Below, in pieces: positions 20,872 through 28,232 of a stretch of DNA of 64,000 bases; the stretch's first letter is position 1; each line of letters begins with the position of its first letter. The DNA lies in NCBI RefSeq assembly GCF_029338255.1, contig NZ_CP119787.1, positions 1,054,001-1,118,000 of the forward strand, written 5' to 3'. The notes beneath the pieces are model-generated. The model did not search any database and was not told the origin of the DNA. It saw only the letters and a program-made list of their open reading frames with translations. This stretch comes from Haloarcula halobia. Lineage in GTDB: Archaea; Halobacteriota; Halobacteria; Halobacteriales; Haloarculaceae. The translations under genes were made by a program, and so were the position numbers.

Positions 20872-20877
20872 TTAATT
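20872..20877 (+). promoter_or_regulatory. TATA-like box of the first stress-protein gene
   Basis: 'TTAATT' centred about 26 nt before ATG 20900. This spacing fits a leaderless haloarchaeal transcript and argues for start 20900 rather than 20891. Confidence 0.5.
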
Positions 20878-20899
20878 CATTCCACAGTGTATGTGTGGT

Positions 20900-21319
20900 A
20901 TGGGAAGTATCCTCCTTGCCACCGACGGGAGCGAGTACGCACGCACGGCCGCCAGCCGGGCGATCGAACTGGCGGAGGAACGCGACTGCCCGTTGCACGT
21001 CATCTGTGTGGTCGACAGACAGAAGTTCGACGACCCCGCGCTCAGCTCCGCCGAGCTGGCGACGATATACGCCGAGGACCACGCCGTCGTCACCGTCAAC
21101 GAGGTCACCCAGATGGCCGACGGGCGCGCCGTCCGGGTCGAGGGCGAGACGAAACACGGCGTCCCCCACGAGACCATCGTGGCGTACGCCGACGAGGTCG
21201 ACGCGGACGTCATCGTGGTCGGCGAACACGGCGACCACGACAGGCACTTCTCGGGCGTCGGGCAGAAGATACGGAACGGGGGCGACTACGAAGTGGTCGT
21301 CGTCGAGGCGGAGTCCTGA
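20900..21319 (+). CDS. Universal stress protein-like, single domain
   Basis: This 139-residue protein opens 'MGSILLATDGSEYARTAA', the usual first strand and loop of UspA proteins, and has 'DADVIVVGEHGDHDRHFSGVG' where the ATP-binding loop is expected. The canonical G-2x-G-9x-G(S/T) motif is not preserved: the loop reads GEHGDHDRHFSG. It may therefore belong to the non-ATP-binding type. ATG 20900 is favoured by the TATA spacing. It is followed after 8 bp by a two-domain stress protein, forming an operon. Confidence 0.85.
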   Translation: MGSILLATDGSEYARTAASRAIELAEERDCPLHVICVVDRQKFDDPALSSAELATIYAEDHAVVTVNEVTQMADGRAVRVEGETKHGVPHETIVAYADEVDADVIVVGEHGDHDRHFSGVGQKIRNGGDYEVVVVEAES

Positions 21320-21327
21320 TCCTGCCG

Positions 21328-22197
21328 ATGTACGAGCGGATTCTGATGCCGACGGACGGCAGTGACGTGGCCGCGGCCGCCGCCGAAGCCGCCCTGGGAC
21401 TCGCTGCACGGTTCGACGCCACGCTTCACGTCGTCCACGTCAACGAACTCGGCGAACTCCCACCGGGGGCCGAAGACGACGACGCGAGCGCGCTCGCGAC
21501 CGGCGCGAGGGCAGCGATACGCGACGTCGAGCGCGAGGCGAGGGACGCCGGCCTCACAGTCGAGACGGCCATCGTCGAGGCGGGGAGCTCGATCCACGAG
21601 GCGCTGGTCACCTACGCCCGGCGCCACGACGTCGACTGTCTCGTGATGGGCACGCACGGCCGGAGCGGGGTCGACCGCCTCGTCTTCGGGAGCGTCGCCG
21701 AACGGACCGTCCGCGACGCCCCCGTCCCCGTGCTCACCGTCCACGCGGACTCGGTGCTCGACCCGTCCCTTCCCTCGATACTGGTCCCGACGGACGGCAG
21801 CGACTGTGCCCGCGCCGCCGTCGATCACGCCATCGGCCTGGCCGACGTGACCGGCGCGACGCTCCACCTGCTCCACGCGGTCGACCCCGCGACGGTCTAC
21901 GGCGACGTCGGGGCCGTCGGGTTCCTCGACTCGCTCGAAGAGGCCGGGGCCGACCTCCTCGCAGACCTCCGCGCCGAGGCCGACGACGCCGGCCTCGACG
22001 TCGAGACGACGGTGACCCAGGGAACGCCCTACCGGGCCATCACGGACTACGCAGACGAACACGACGTCGGCTGTATCGCGATGGGTACCCACGGTCGGAC
22101 CGGCGTCCAGCGGTACCTGCTGGGCAGCGTCACCAGTCGCGTCATCCGACTCTCGGAGACGCCGGTGCTCGCCGTCCCCGGGGTCAGGGACGACTAG
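21328..22197 (+). CDS. Tandem universal stress protein
   Basis: The 289 residues contain two complete UspA domains, about 1-140 and 148-289. Each opens with 'ILMPTDGSD' or 'ILVPTDGSD', and each has the ATP-binding loop (GTHGRSGVDRLVFGSV and GTHGRTGVQRYLLGSV). The domains probably form an intramolecular dimer that binds ATP in the cytoplasm. Tandem USPs are common in haloarchaea and often accompany transport regulators, although the permease operon here is 6 kb away. It is cotranscribed with the single-domain gene just upstream. Confidence 0.93.
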   Translation: MYERILMPTDGSDVAAAAAEAALGLAARFDATLHVVHVNELGELPPGAEDDDASALATGARAAIRDVEREARDAGLTVETAIVEAGSSIHEALVTYARRHDVDCLVMGTHGRSGVDRLVFGSVAERTVRDAPVPVLTVHADSVLDPSLPSILVPTDGSDCARAAVDHAIGLADVTGATLHLLHAVDPATVYGDVGAVGFLDSLEEAGADLLADLRAEADDAGLDVETTVTQGTPYRAITDYADEHDVGCIAMGTHGRTGVQRYLLGSVTSRVIRLSETPVLAVPGVRDD

Positions 22198-22218
22198 CCG
22201 CCACCCGCGTCTCCGCCG

Positions 22219-22386
22219 TCAGTCCGCCTCCTCGAGAAGCCACCCGAAGCGTTTCTCCCAGAACTCCTCGCCGCGGACGACGACGCCGCTGCGTGTGGCG
22301 TCGTCGAAGGCTCCGACGAACTTCGAGACGCGCGTCTCGGGGCTGAACTCGGTGTAACCCTCCGATACGATTGCTTCGATGTCCAC
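22219..22386 (-). pseudogene. Truncated N-terminus of a CBS-domain protein
   Basis: Fifty-five codons from GTG at 22386 read 'VDIEAIVSEGYTEFSPETRV' and then 'SKFVGAFDD' and 'GVVVRGEEF'. This matches the start of haloarchaeal CBS-domain proteins, where a full gene continues for several hundred codons. Here the frame changes to unrelated sequence (WEKRFGWLLEEAD) and stops, and no continuation is found in the other frames. No TATA box is evident at the expected place. I read it as a remnant left by recombination next to the tRNA-Val region; a real short gene is less likely. Confidence 0.45.
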
Positions 22387-22546
22387 GACTGTGCGTGGTT
22401 CCGCTGCGGTCGACGACTGTGCGACACCGGTGGCCACTATCGTTGCTCTCGGCTGACACTTCGTCACACGGGAGGACATAGCCGCCGGTGGGGTCAGTCG
22501 ACCCCTGCTCGGTCCAGCGTGGCGGGCCCCTGTGTCGTCTGCACCG

Positions 22547-22783
22547 CCGGGCGGATTCGAACCGGAGAAAGATTCACTACGTTCGTCTTTCAGGGCTCGA
22601 ATCCTGATGGCCCACACAGATTCCGCTGGCTCCTCGCTCCGCTCGTCGCAGGCGGCGTCAGAAGTGGGTCCGGGCGGATTCGAACCGGAGGAAGACGTGC
22701 TCGCTTCGCTGCGCGCGACTTCCAGGGCTCGAACCGCCCGTCGGATAGATTCGCCACTCACGGTTCGTTCGTGGCAGAATCTA
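22547..22783 (-). repeat. Array of tRNA-Val 3'-end copies alternating with GA-rich-loop hairpins
   Basis: The last part of the tRNA-Val gene (22785-22805 on the plus strand, 21 bp) recurs exactly at 22666-22686. Its 17-bp core recurs at 22547-22563. The copies start about 123 and 119 bp apart. Between them are hairpins whose minus-strand loops read GAACGTAGTGA (22574-22584), GAGCGGAGCGA (22634-22644), AGCGAAGCGA (22701-22710) and GAACGAACCGTGA (22758-22770). The last has a 13-bp stem with one bulge and abuts the tRNA 3' end. This 397-base stretch (22387-22783) holds no credible protein gene. The copied tRNA ends look like attachment sites or relics of integration. Confidence 0.75.
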
Positions 22784-22857
22784 TGGGTCCGGGCGGATTC
22801 GAACCACCGACCTCGGCCTTGTAAAGGCCACGTCATAACCAACTAGACCACGGACCC
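22784..22857 (-). tRNA. tRNA-Val (anticodon UAC)
   Basis: On the minus strand a full cloverleaf can be drawn: acceptor GGGTCCG/CGGACCC with discriminator A, a D arm containing AGTTGGTT, anticodon stem TGGCC/GGCCG with loop TTTACAA giving anticodon TAC, and T arm GGTGG-TTCGAAT-CCGCC. Length is 74 nt including the discriminator. CCA is not encoded and no intron is present. It reads GUA codons. The 3' end is followed directly by a long hairpin and by copies of its own 3' end. Confidence 0.95.
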
Positions 22858-22904
22858 GTATCTCGTCGTTTTCGACGGGCGGGAATAACGCTTTCTCTCT
22901 GGGA

Positions 22905-23570
22905 CTACCAGAACTTCACGCCGAGGTCGTGCATCCTCTCGTTGTGGCGGGCGACGTTGATGAGCAGCGGCGTGACCGCTTCCGCCTCGGCGGCGTTCGC
23001 GAGCGGGCCGGCGTCGAGGGCCCGGAGGCCGTCGATGGCTTCAGCGAGTTCGCTGACGGTCGCTTTCGCGTCGGCGTCGTCGCCGACGACCACGGTGTCC
23101 CAGTCCAGGTCGGCGTCGAGGTTGGCCAGTCGGCCCGCGGCGAGGTTGTGGAACGCACCGACCACCGGCGTGTCGTCGGGCGCGGCGTTGGCCGCGAGTT
23201 CCGTGACGCTGCCGGCGCCGGGGCGGTTGTAGTGGAAGCCGTCCTCGTCGCGTTTCATGCCGACAGCGGGCGAGACGAGGATGGCGTCGCCGAGCTCGTC
23301 CGCCACCGCTTCGATGGTGTCCGTGAGGTGGTAGGCCGGGACGGCCGTGACGACGACGTCGGCCCGCGCGGCGGCCTCCGCGTTCGAGAGGCCGTCGATG
23401 GTCACCTCCCGGTCGCGGCTGTCGAGTTCCGTCTCGTACTCCTCGGCCATCGTCTCGGCCTTCTCGGCCTCTCGGGAGCCGACGATGACCGCGTGGGTGG
23501 AGTCGGCCGCCCAGCGCAGCGCCAGTCCCTGTCCGATGTCGCCGGTGCCGCCGAGTAACGCGATGTCCAT
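22905..23570 (-). CDS. npdG: F420H2:NADP oxidoreductase
   Basis: This 221-residue protein has the N-terminal dinucleotide motif 'LLGGTGDIGQGLALR' (residues 4-18) and the NADP-selecting 'GSREAEKA' after the second strand. The F420-side motifs 'VSPAVGMKRDEDGFHY' and 'VGAFHNLAAGRLAN' follow. Archaeal Fno/NpdG transfers hydride between coenzyme F420 and NADP in the cytoplasm. Length and order match the family. It is followed on the same strand, 54 bp after its stop, by no overlapping gene; upstream (23625-24014) lies a small membrane protein whose stop is 54 bp away. Confidence 0.93.
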   Translation of the reverse strand: MDIALLGGTGDIGQGLALRWAADSTHAVIVGSREAEKAETMAEEYETELDSRDREVTIDGLSNAEAAARADVVVTAVPAYHLTDTIEAVADELGDAILVSPAVGMKRDEDGFHYNRPGAGSVTELAANAAPDDTPVVGAFHNLAAGRLANLDADLDWDTVVVGDDADAKATVSELAEAIDGLRALDAGPLANAAEAEAVTPLLINVARHNERMHDLGVKFW

Positions 23571-23624
23571 GTCGTCTGCGTCGGGCGTCCGGCGAATAAG
23601 CGTTGTGCGACCGGCCGGTATCGC

Positions 23625-24014
23625 CTACGTGTAGGTGTCCCAGGCCCGGTCGAACCCGCCGCCGTACGCGACGTAGAGGGCGACGCCCAGCCCGGCCGCG
23701 AACGCGACCAGCTGGACGCCCATCCCGACGATGCTGGTGTGGCCGAGCGCCAGGTTGGCCACCGTCGCCAGGGTCACCGTCGTGAAGAAGCACGCGAGGA
23801 TGAACATCCCCAGCCGTCCTGGGCGGTGTGCGTCCTCGAAGACGTCCCGGTGCTTGTGAATCGTCCAGTAGGCGACCGGCCACGCGACCAGCTGGAAGCC
23901 GACCGTGTACAGCTGGGCGGCGTCGACCGTCGGGAGGTAGACGGCCACACCGCCGACGATGCCGGCCCAGATGCTCACCAGGAGCGACCACCCCACCATC
24001 GCCAACCGGCCCAT
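23625..24014 (-). CDS. Four-helix membrane protein of unknown function
   Basis: This 129-residue protein has hydrophobic segments at about residues 5-28, 34-52, 68-90 and 94-115. A charged loop 'HKHRDVFEDAHRPGRLG' lies between helices 2 and 3. No catalytic motif is recognisable. It lies between a HAD-family gene (stop at 24057) and F420 reductase, all on the minus strand and closely spaced, so cotranscription is possible. I cannot assign a family. Confidence 0.6.
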   Translation of the reverse strand: MGRLAMVGWSLLVSIWAGIVGGVAVYLPTVDAAQLYTVGFQLVAWPVAYWTIHKHRDVFEDAHRPGRLGMFILACFFTTVTLATVANLALGHTSIVGMGVQLVAFAAGLGVALYVAYGGGFDRAWDTYT

Positions 24015-24056
24015 ACGTCGACCTGTTCGTCGTCGCCGAAATCCCTGCCGCTTCGC

Positions 24057-24923
24057 TCACTCGAGCAGGTCTGGCAGGTCCTCGACCGACCCGACGACGT
24101 CGCTGGCCCCCGCCCAAACGTACTTCTTCCGGCCCGCCTGCCCGGTGAGCCCGCCGGTCAGGACGCCGATGCCGTAGTAGACCCGCTCGTCGTCTTCCGC
24201 ATCGGCGTTGACCGCGGTCTGGATGTCGTCCAGCGTGTCGCCGGCGAAGGCCACCTGCTCGGCGTCGAAGCGCTCGGCCAGCGCCAGCAGCGCGGCGGGG
24301 TGGGGTTTGCCCTCGTCCCAGTCGTCCATCGTGAAGCGATGCTCGTCGGGGATGTCGAGGCCCACGCGGGCCAGCGCGATGTCGGCCTCGGCGGCCGGCC
24401 GTCCCGTCACCACGCCCACGTGGTACCGCGACTGGAGCGCCGCGAGCGTCTCGGCCGAGACCAGCTTCGGTTCGTCGTGGATGTACCCCGGCGCCTCGAA
24501 CGGCGGGTCCCCGCCTTCGATGTCGCGATACAGGTCCGCTCCGAGGTACAGTGCCTGGAAGACGTCACGCAGGCGCTCGCTGTCCCACGCGTCGAACACG
24601 CTGTCGGCGCTCGCCTCGTCGAGTCGCTCGTTGACGACGGCTTTCGCGGCGTCCAGGCCCCCACCGCGTTCGGAGATTGCGTCCGTGAACTCGACCACGG
24701 TCCCGACGTCGCCCTCGCGACCGGCGAGGACGAACAGGGCCGCGGCGTCGGTCAGTTCCCAGTCGTTGTTGAACCCACCCGCGTCCTTGAACGGCTGGAT
24801 GTCGGCCCGCTCGATGGTGTCGCCGTACACTCGATCGACGGACTCGATGATGGCCCGCCGGTAGGAGCCGGCCACGTCCACGAGCACGCCGTCGATGTCG
24901 AGGACGACCGTATCTACGTCCAT
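24057..24923 (-). CDS. HAD-superfamily phosphatase-like protein (TIGR01548 type)
   Basis: The 288 residues include the HAD nucleophile motif 'DIDGVLVD' at 9-16, motif III lysine 'DEGKPHPA' near residue 208, and the acidic motif IV '[13 protein letters not shown]' near 226-238. The long helical insertion (residues 20-130) is a C1-type cap. The protein resembles the haloarchaeal TIGR01548 subfamily, sometimes linked to histidine biosynthesis, but its substrate is not established. ATG at 24923 puts the nucleophile near the N-terminus as expected. The upstream UPF0146 gene ends 19 bp before it on the same strand. Confidence 0.85.
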   Translation of the reverse strand: MDVDTVVLDIDGVLVDVAGSYRRAIIESVDRVYGDTIERADIQPFKDAGGFNNDWELTDAAALFVLAGREGDVGTVVEFTDAISERGGGLDAAKAVVNERLDEASADSVFDAWDSERLRDVFQALYLGADLYRDIEGGDPPFEAPGYIHDEPKLVSAETLAALQSRYHVGVVTGRPAAEADIALARVGLDIPDEHRFTMDDWDEGKPHPAALLALAERFDAEQVAFAGDTLDDIQTAVNADAEDDERVYYGIGVLTGGLTGQAGRKKYVWAGASDVVGSVEDLPDLLE

Positions 24924-24942
24924 GCCTGGCCGAACACGCCGG

Positions 24943-25353
24943 TCACTCAAGCACCTTCCCATCTCTGCCGGTCGCCCGGTACAGCGTCACGCCACCGGGG
25001 AGTTGCTCGGTCGCGACCGGCACCGTCGGCGCGTCGCCGCCGAGCGTCGTGAACCAGCACGCCGCGCCGACCGACCGCGCGACGTCCAGCGCGGGCCGGT
25101 GCAGTTCGGGCGGGAGGTTCCGCGCGAAGACGACGTCGGCCCCGGCGTACACGGACTGGTCGGGGTCGGTCACGTCGTCGACGACGAACCGGACGCCATC
25201 GGGGACCGGTCGCGGCTCGATATCCGTCGCCGTCACCGAGACGCCCGCGGCGGCGAGGTCCCCCACGACGCCGGGCCGAGCACCCACCCCGACCTCGACG
25301 ACCGTGTCGGCGATTGCGAGCCGCGATACCAGCGCCGTCTTCGGGTCTTGCAC
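24943..25353 (-). CDS. UPF0146 family protein (methyltransferase-like fold)
   Basis: This 136-residue archaeal protein has '[22 protein letters not shown]' (quoted in part) and '[26 protein letters not shown]', which look like the SAM-binding strands of a small Rossmann methyltransferase. '[17 protein letters not shown]' follows. The family has no proven activity. I chose GTG at 25353 although longer frames exist: a TATA-like 'CTATAT' on the minus strand (25381-25386) lies 30 nt upstream, the position expected for a leaderless start. It is divergent from archaemetzincin with only 39 bp between start codons. Confidence 0.78.
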   Translation of the reverse strand: MQDPKTALVSRLAIADTVVEVGVGARPGVVGDLAAAGVSVTATDIEPRPVPDGVRFVVDDVTDPDQSVYAGADVVFARNLPPELHRPALDVARSVGAACWFTTLGGDAPTVPVATEQLPGGVTLYRATGRDGKVLE

Positions 25354-25360
25354 GTCGGGA

Positions 25361-25386
25361 TATTTATGAGATGGCGTCGCATATAG
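25361..25386. promoter_or_regulatory. Interleaved divergent TATA boxes
   Basis: 'TATTTATG' at 25361-25368 lies 29 nt before the plus-strand ATG at 25393. 'ATATAG' at 25381-25386, read on the minus strand as CTATAT, lies 30 nt before the minus-strand GTG at 25353. Each box sits inside the other promoter. Confidence 0.6.
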
Positions 25387-25392
25387 GTTCTC

Positions 25393-25914
25393 ATGCACGT
25401 CGACATCGTACCCGTGGGCGAGGTCTCCGCTCAGGTGAAGCGGGAGGCCTCGGACGGGTTGCGGTCCGTCTACGACTGCGAGGTCTCCATGCACGAACCG
25501 CAGTCGATTCCGAAGGGTGCGTACGACGCCGACCGGGACCAGTACCGCGCCGAAGAACTGATAGACCTCGTCCGCCGGGTCGGGTCCGGCGACAAGAACA
25601 TCGGCATCACCCCGATGGACCTGTTCTACCGCCGCCGCAACTACGTCTTCGGTCTCGCGTATCTGGGTGGCTCCGGGAGCGTCATCTCGACCTATCGCCT
25701 GCAGACCTCCTCCGACGGCGGGTTCTCGAACCGCTCTGCCAGCGAAATCTTCTCGGCCAGGGTCCGCAAGGAGATCGTCCACGAGATCGGCCACACGCTC
25801 GGCCTAGAGCACTGTGACAACAAGCGCTGCGTGATGAACTTCTCCCCGACTGTCAGGCAGGTCGACGTGAAGGAGGCGTCGCTCTGTGGTTCCTGTCAGC
25901 GCAACGTCCTCTGA
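25393..25914 (+). CDS. amzA: Archaemetzincin zinc metalloprotease
   Basis: This 173-residue protein carries the metzincin zinc site 'HEIGHTLGLEHC' (H130, E131, H134, H140). It also has the archaemetzincin-specific cysteine set for a second zinc: C141 and C146 ('CDNKRCVM') and 'CGSC' near residues 165-168. The Met-turn follows at 'VMNFS'. Archaemetzincins are soluble proteases conserved in archaea and vertebrates; physiological substrates are poorly known. The gene is leaderless by TATA spacing and divergent from UPF0146. Confidence 0.95.
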   Translation: MHVDIVPVGEVSAQVKREASDGLRSVYDCEVSMHEPQSIPKGAYDADRDQYRAEELIDLVRRVGSGDKNIGITPMDLFYRRRNYVFGLAYLGGSGSVISTYRLQTSSDGGFSNRSASEIFSARVRKEIVHEIGHTLGLEHCDNKRCVMNFSPTVRQVDVKEASLCGSCQRNVL

Positions 25915-25984
25915 GCCACCCCTCGATATTCCTAACGAGTTAGGTGTCCCTGATAGGTTCTCCCATACGCTATAGGTAACTGCG

Positions 25985-26212
25985 ATGAGCAAGAGTCAAT
26001 CCCGCGACCGCACGAAGGAACTCGGCGACATCTTCGTCTCGGTCACCGGCGGCGAATCGGTCACCGAACAGCAGGACGACGGACCTTCCGACCGGGAACT
26101 GCGACCGGACGAAGAGTTCGACGGCGAAGACGTCGCCGACGGCCTCGAGGACGCCGTCGCGGGCGCCGAGATGGGCGACACCTCCGACCCTGCCGACCTG
26201 AGCGACGACTGA
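25985..26212 (+). CDS. Short acidic haloarchaeal protein
   Basis: The 75 residues begin 'MSKSQSRDRTKELGDIFVSVTGGESVTEQQ' (quoted in part) and end in a highly acidic, probably disordered tail. The first 30 residues are the only part with a mixed composition. I regard it as a real gene because the codon third positions are G/C-rich and the ATG is preceded by 'CTATAGGTAACTGCG', but no function can be assigned. It lies 70 bp downstream of archaemetzincin on the same strand. Confidence 0.6.
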   Translation: MSKSQSRDRTKELGDIFVSVTGGESVTEQQDDGPSDRELRPDEEFDGEDVADGLEDAVAGAEMGDTSDPADLSDD

Positions 26213-26282
26213 CGCGACCGGGTCCCTGCGGCTCCTGGTCTCCCCTTCTTCCCGACCCCGGCGCGCCAGCGGCGGGTGTCGC

Positions 26283-26807
26283 TCAGATGCTGAACTCGAA
26301 GAGGTCGTCGCCGACGTGGTGGATGGACTTGACGACCTTGCCGCTGTCGCCGACCATGTCCGACCCGTCGGTCATCGCCCGGCCGATGGCGAGGAACTTC
26401 CCGTGGGTCTCCTCGTTTATCGCCACGAGGTCACCCTCGCTGATGTCCGGGTCCGACTCGGTGATGCCCGGGCGCATGATGTCGGCGCCGTCGGAGACGA
26501 ACGATATCGCTCCGGCGTCGACGGTCACGACGTGTTTCTGCGGGGGGTGGGCGTTTGCACCCTGGACGGTGAGGAACGGTTCCGCTCCGGCGGCGTCGCC
26601 GCCTCCGTCCGGGGCCCCCTGGGCGTCGCTCTCGACGTAGAGCACGAGCGGGTCGCCGTCGACGAGGACGACGTCCCAGTCGCTGTCCGCGAACTCGACC
26701 TTCTCGAAGCTGCCGGCGTCGACCTCGACCCCGAGGTTGGCCGAGAGTGCGTCCGTGATGGTGCCGACCTCGTCCGAGCGGAGATGGTGGCGGGATTTGA
26801 CCTGCAT
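26283..26807 (-). CDS. PUA-domain RNA-binding protein
   Basis: This 174-residue protein has an N-terminal pre-PUA domain ('VKSRHHLRSDEVGTITDAL') and a C-terminal PUA domain from about residue 90. The PUA domain contains 'PGITESDPDISEGDLVAINEE' (quoted in part) and 'KFLAIGRAM'. The layout matches the MCT-1/Tma20 and archaeal PUA family that binds ribosomes or tRNA. An acidic Gly/Asp-rich insert sits between the domains, typical of haloarchaeal versions. The start ATG at 26807 follows no overlapping gene. A role in translation initiation or recycling is a family-based inference. Confidence 0.82.
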   Translation of the reverse strand: MQVKSRHHLRSDEVGTITDALSANLGVEVDAGSFEKVEFADSDWDVVLVDGDPLVLYVESDAQGAPDGGGDAAGAEPFLTVQGANAHPPQKHVVTVDAGAISFVSDGADIMRPGITESDPDISEGDLVAINEETHGKFLAIGRAMTDGSDMVGDSGKVVKSIHHVGDDLFEFSI

Positions 26808-26885
26808 ACCTCCCAGTGAGCGGGGCCGGCGGGTAAGCGTAACGAACCGGCGGAGGCTTTTGTCGGCCCCCGCCCTACGTGGGGT

Positions 26886-27797
26886 ATGCGCGTCGTCACC
26901 CTGTTGCCCTCGGCGACCGAGATCGTCTACGCCCTCGGGGTCGCACCGGTCGGCGTCTCCCACGAGTGTGACTACCCGCCGGCGGCCCGAGAGCAACCCG
27001 CCGTCAACCGGTCCCGGATCGACCCCGAGGCCTCGAGCAGCGAGATCAACGAGCAGGTCGCGGCCGCCGAGGAGGGAGACGGCGTCTACGCCATCGACCG
27101 GGAGACGCTGGCCGATCTCGACCCAGACGTCGTCGTCACCCAGGGCGTCTGTGACGTCTGTGCCGTCGACCACGTCCTGGTCGCCGACGCCGTCGCCGAC
27201 CTGGGTCTCGATTGCGAGGTGCTGACCCTCGACGTCCACAGCCTCGAGGACCTCTTCGAGTCCATCCACCGGGTCGGCGCGGCCATCGACGAACCCGAGC
27301 GGGCGACGGACGTGGTCGCCGACCTCCGGGAGCGGGTCGGGGCGGTCGAACAGACGGCGGCCGGGGCCACCGAGACGCCCACCGTGGCCGTCCTCGACTG
27401 GCTGGACCCGGTGATGGTCGCTGGCCACTGGATTCCGGAGATGGTCGCCCTCGCCGGCGGCCGCTACGGGATGGCCGAGCGGGGCGCACACTCCCGCCCG
27501 CGCGAGTGGGCCGAGGTCCGGAAGTCCGATCCCGACGTGCTGGTGGCCGCGCCCTGTGGGTTCGACGTCGCCCAGACCACCGGGAACCTCGCGGACCTGA
27601 CCGACCGGCCGGGGTTCGACGACCTCCGGGCCGTCCGTGAGGGCCGCGCCCACGTGATGGACGGGCACCACTTCGTCAACCGGTCGGGCCCGCGGCTCGT
27701 CGAGACCCTGGAGTACCTGGCGGCGCTGATTCACCCCGACCTGTTCGACGTGCCGCCGCGTGACGCCGTGTGCGACCTGGCGACGCTGCGCGCCTAG
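26886..27797 (+). CDS. BtuF-like cobalamin-binding protein without signal peptide
   Basis: The 303 residues have the helical-backbone binding-protein fold of BtuF: 'VVTLLPSATEIVYALG' at the N-terminus, 'DLDPDVVVTQGVCDVCAV' in the first lobe, and 'LDWLDPVMVAGHWIPEMVALAGG' (quoted in part) in the second lobe. No signal peptide, lipobox or membrane helix is seen, so the protein is probably cytoplasmic, unlike classic vitamin B12 importers. This is the form commonly annotated as cobalamin-binding protein in haloarchaea. No btuC or btuD neighbour is present. Its last codons overlap the convergent membrane-protein gene by 4 nt. Confidence 0.8.
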   Translation: MRVVTLLPSATEIVYALGVAPVGVSHECDYPPAAREQPAVNRSRIDPEASSSEINEQVAAAEEGDGVYAIDRETLADLDPDVVVTQGVCDVCAVDHVLVADAVADLGLDCEVLTLDVHSLEDLFESIHRVGAAIDEPERATDVVADLRERVGAVEQTAAGATETPTVAVLDWLDPVMVAGHWIPEMVALAGGRYGMAERGAHSRPREWAEVRKSDPDVLVAAPCGFDVAQTTGNLADLTDRPGFDDLRAVREGRAHVMDGHHFVNRSGPRLVETLEYLAALIHPDLFDVPPRDAVCDLATLRA

Positions 27798-28168
27798 AGC
27801 GTCGAGAGCGCGACGTAGACGTTGCCCGCGACGACGAGCGTCCCGGCGAGGATGACGGCGGCGAACCACGCCCGCCACAGCGGCACCGACTCGATGACGT
27901 CGCGGCACTCGAGTAAGACCACGCCGACCAGCAGGACGACGGCGCCTTTCACCAGCGGAATCAGGAGCGGCTCTATCGAGAACAGGAGCCGGAGCCACGG
28001 GTTCTGTTCGTGTCTGATGCCGACGGCGTCGGCGGCCAGCAGTGTCGAGACGGCGTCGCCGAAGCCCCAGACCAGCACCACGGCGAACACGAGTTCGACG
28101 TACCCCGGCCGAGCCACTCGCGAGCGCAGGGTTTCGAACCGATCGGCCGCGGCCTCGGGACGGGACAT
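27794..28168 (-). CDS. Four-helix membrane protein
   Basis: This 124-residue protein has a polar N-terminus and hydrophobic segments at about 24-44, 60-82 and 98-120, with a shorter one near 48. 'RHEQNPWLRLLFSIEPLLIPLVKG' (quoted in part) includes a NPW motif after helix 1, somewhat like DUF5658-type small membrane proteins. The function is unknown. It is convergent with the BtuF-like gene, overlapping by 4 nt, and follows ubaA at a distance of 65 bp, on the same strand. Confidence 0.6.
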   Translation of the reverse strand: MSRPEAAADRFETLRSRVARPGYVELVFAVVLVWGFGDAVSTLLAADAVGIRHEQNPWLRLLFSIEPLLIPLVKGAVVLLVGVVLLECRDVIESVPLWRAWFAAVILAGTLVVAGNVYVALSTL

Positions 28169-28232
28169 GATACTGGTCGTCTACCGGCCGCTACGTGTCC
28201 ATCTATGATAACTCTCTCCGTCGTCACCGGCC

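Noticed and set aside
22519-22846. Reading frames of about 100 codons with 'GFEPPTSAL'-type peptides
   Set aside because: They are translations of the tRNA-Val gene and its copied 3' ends, a well-known annotation artefact.
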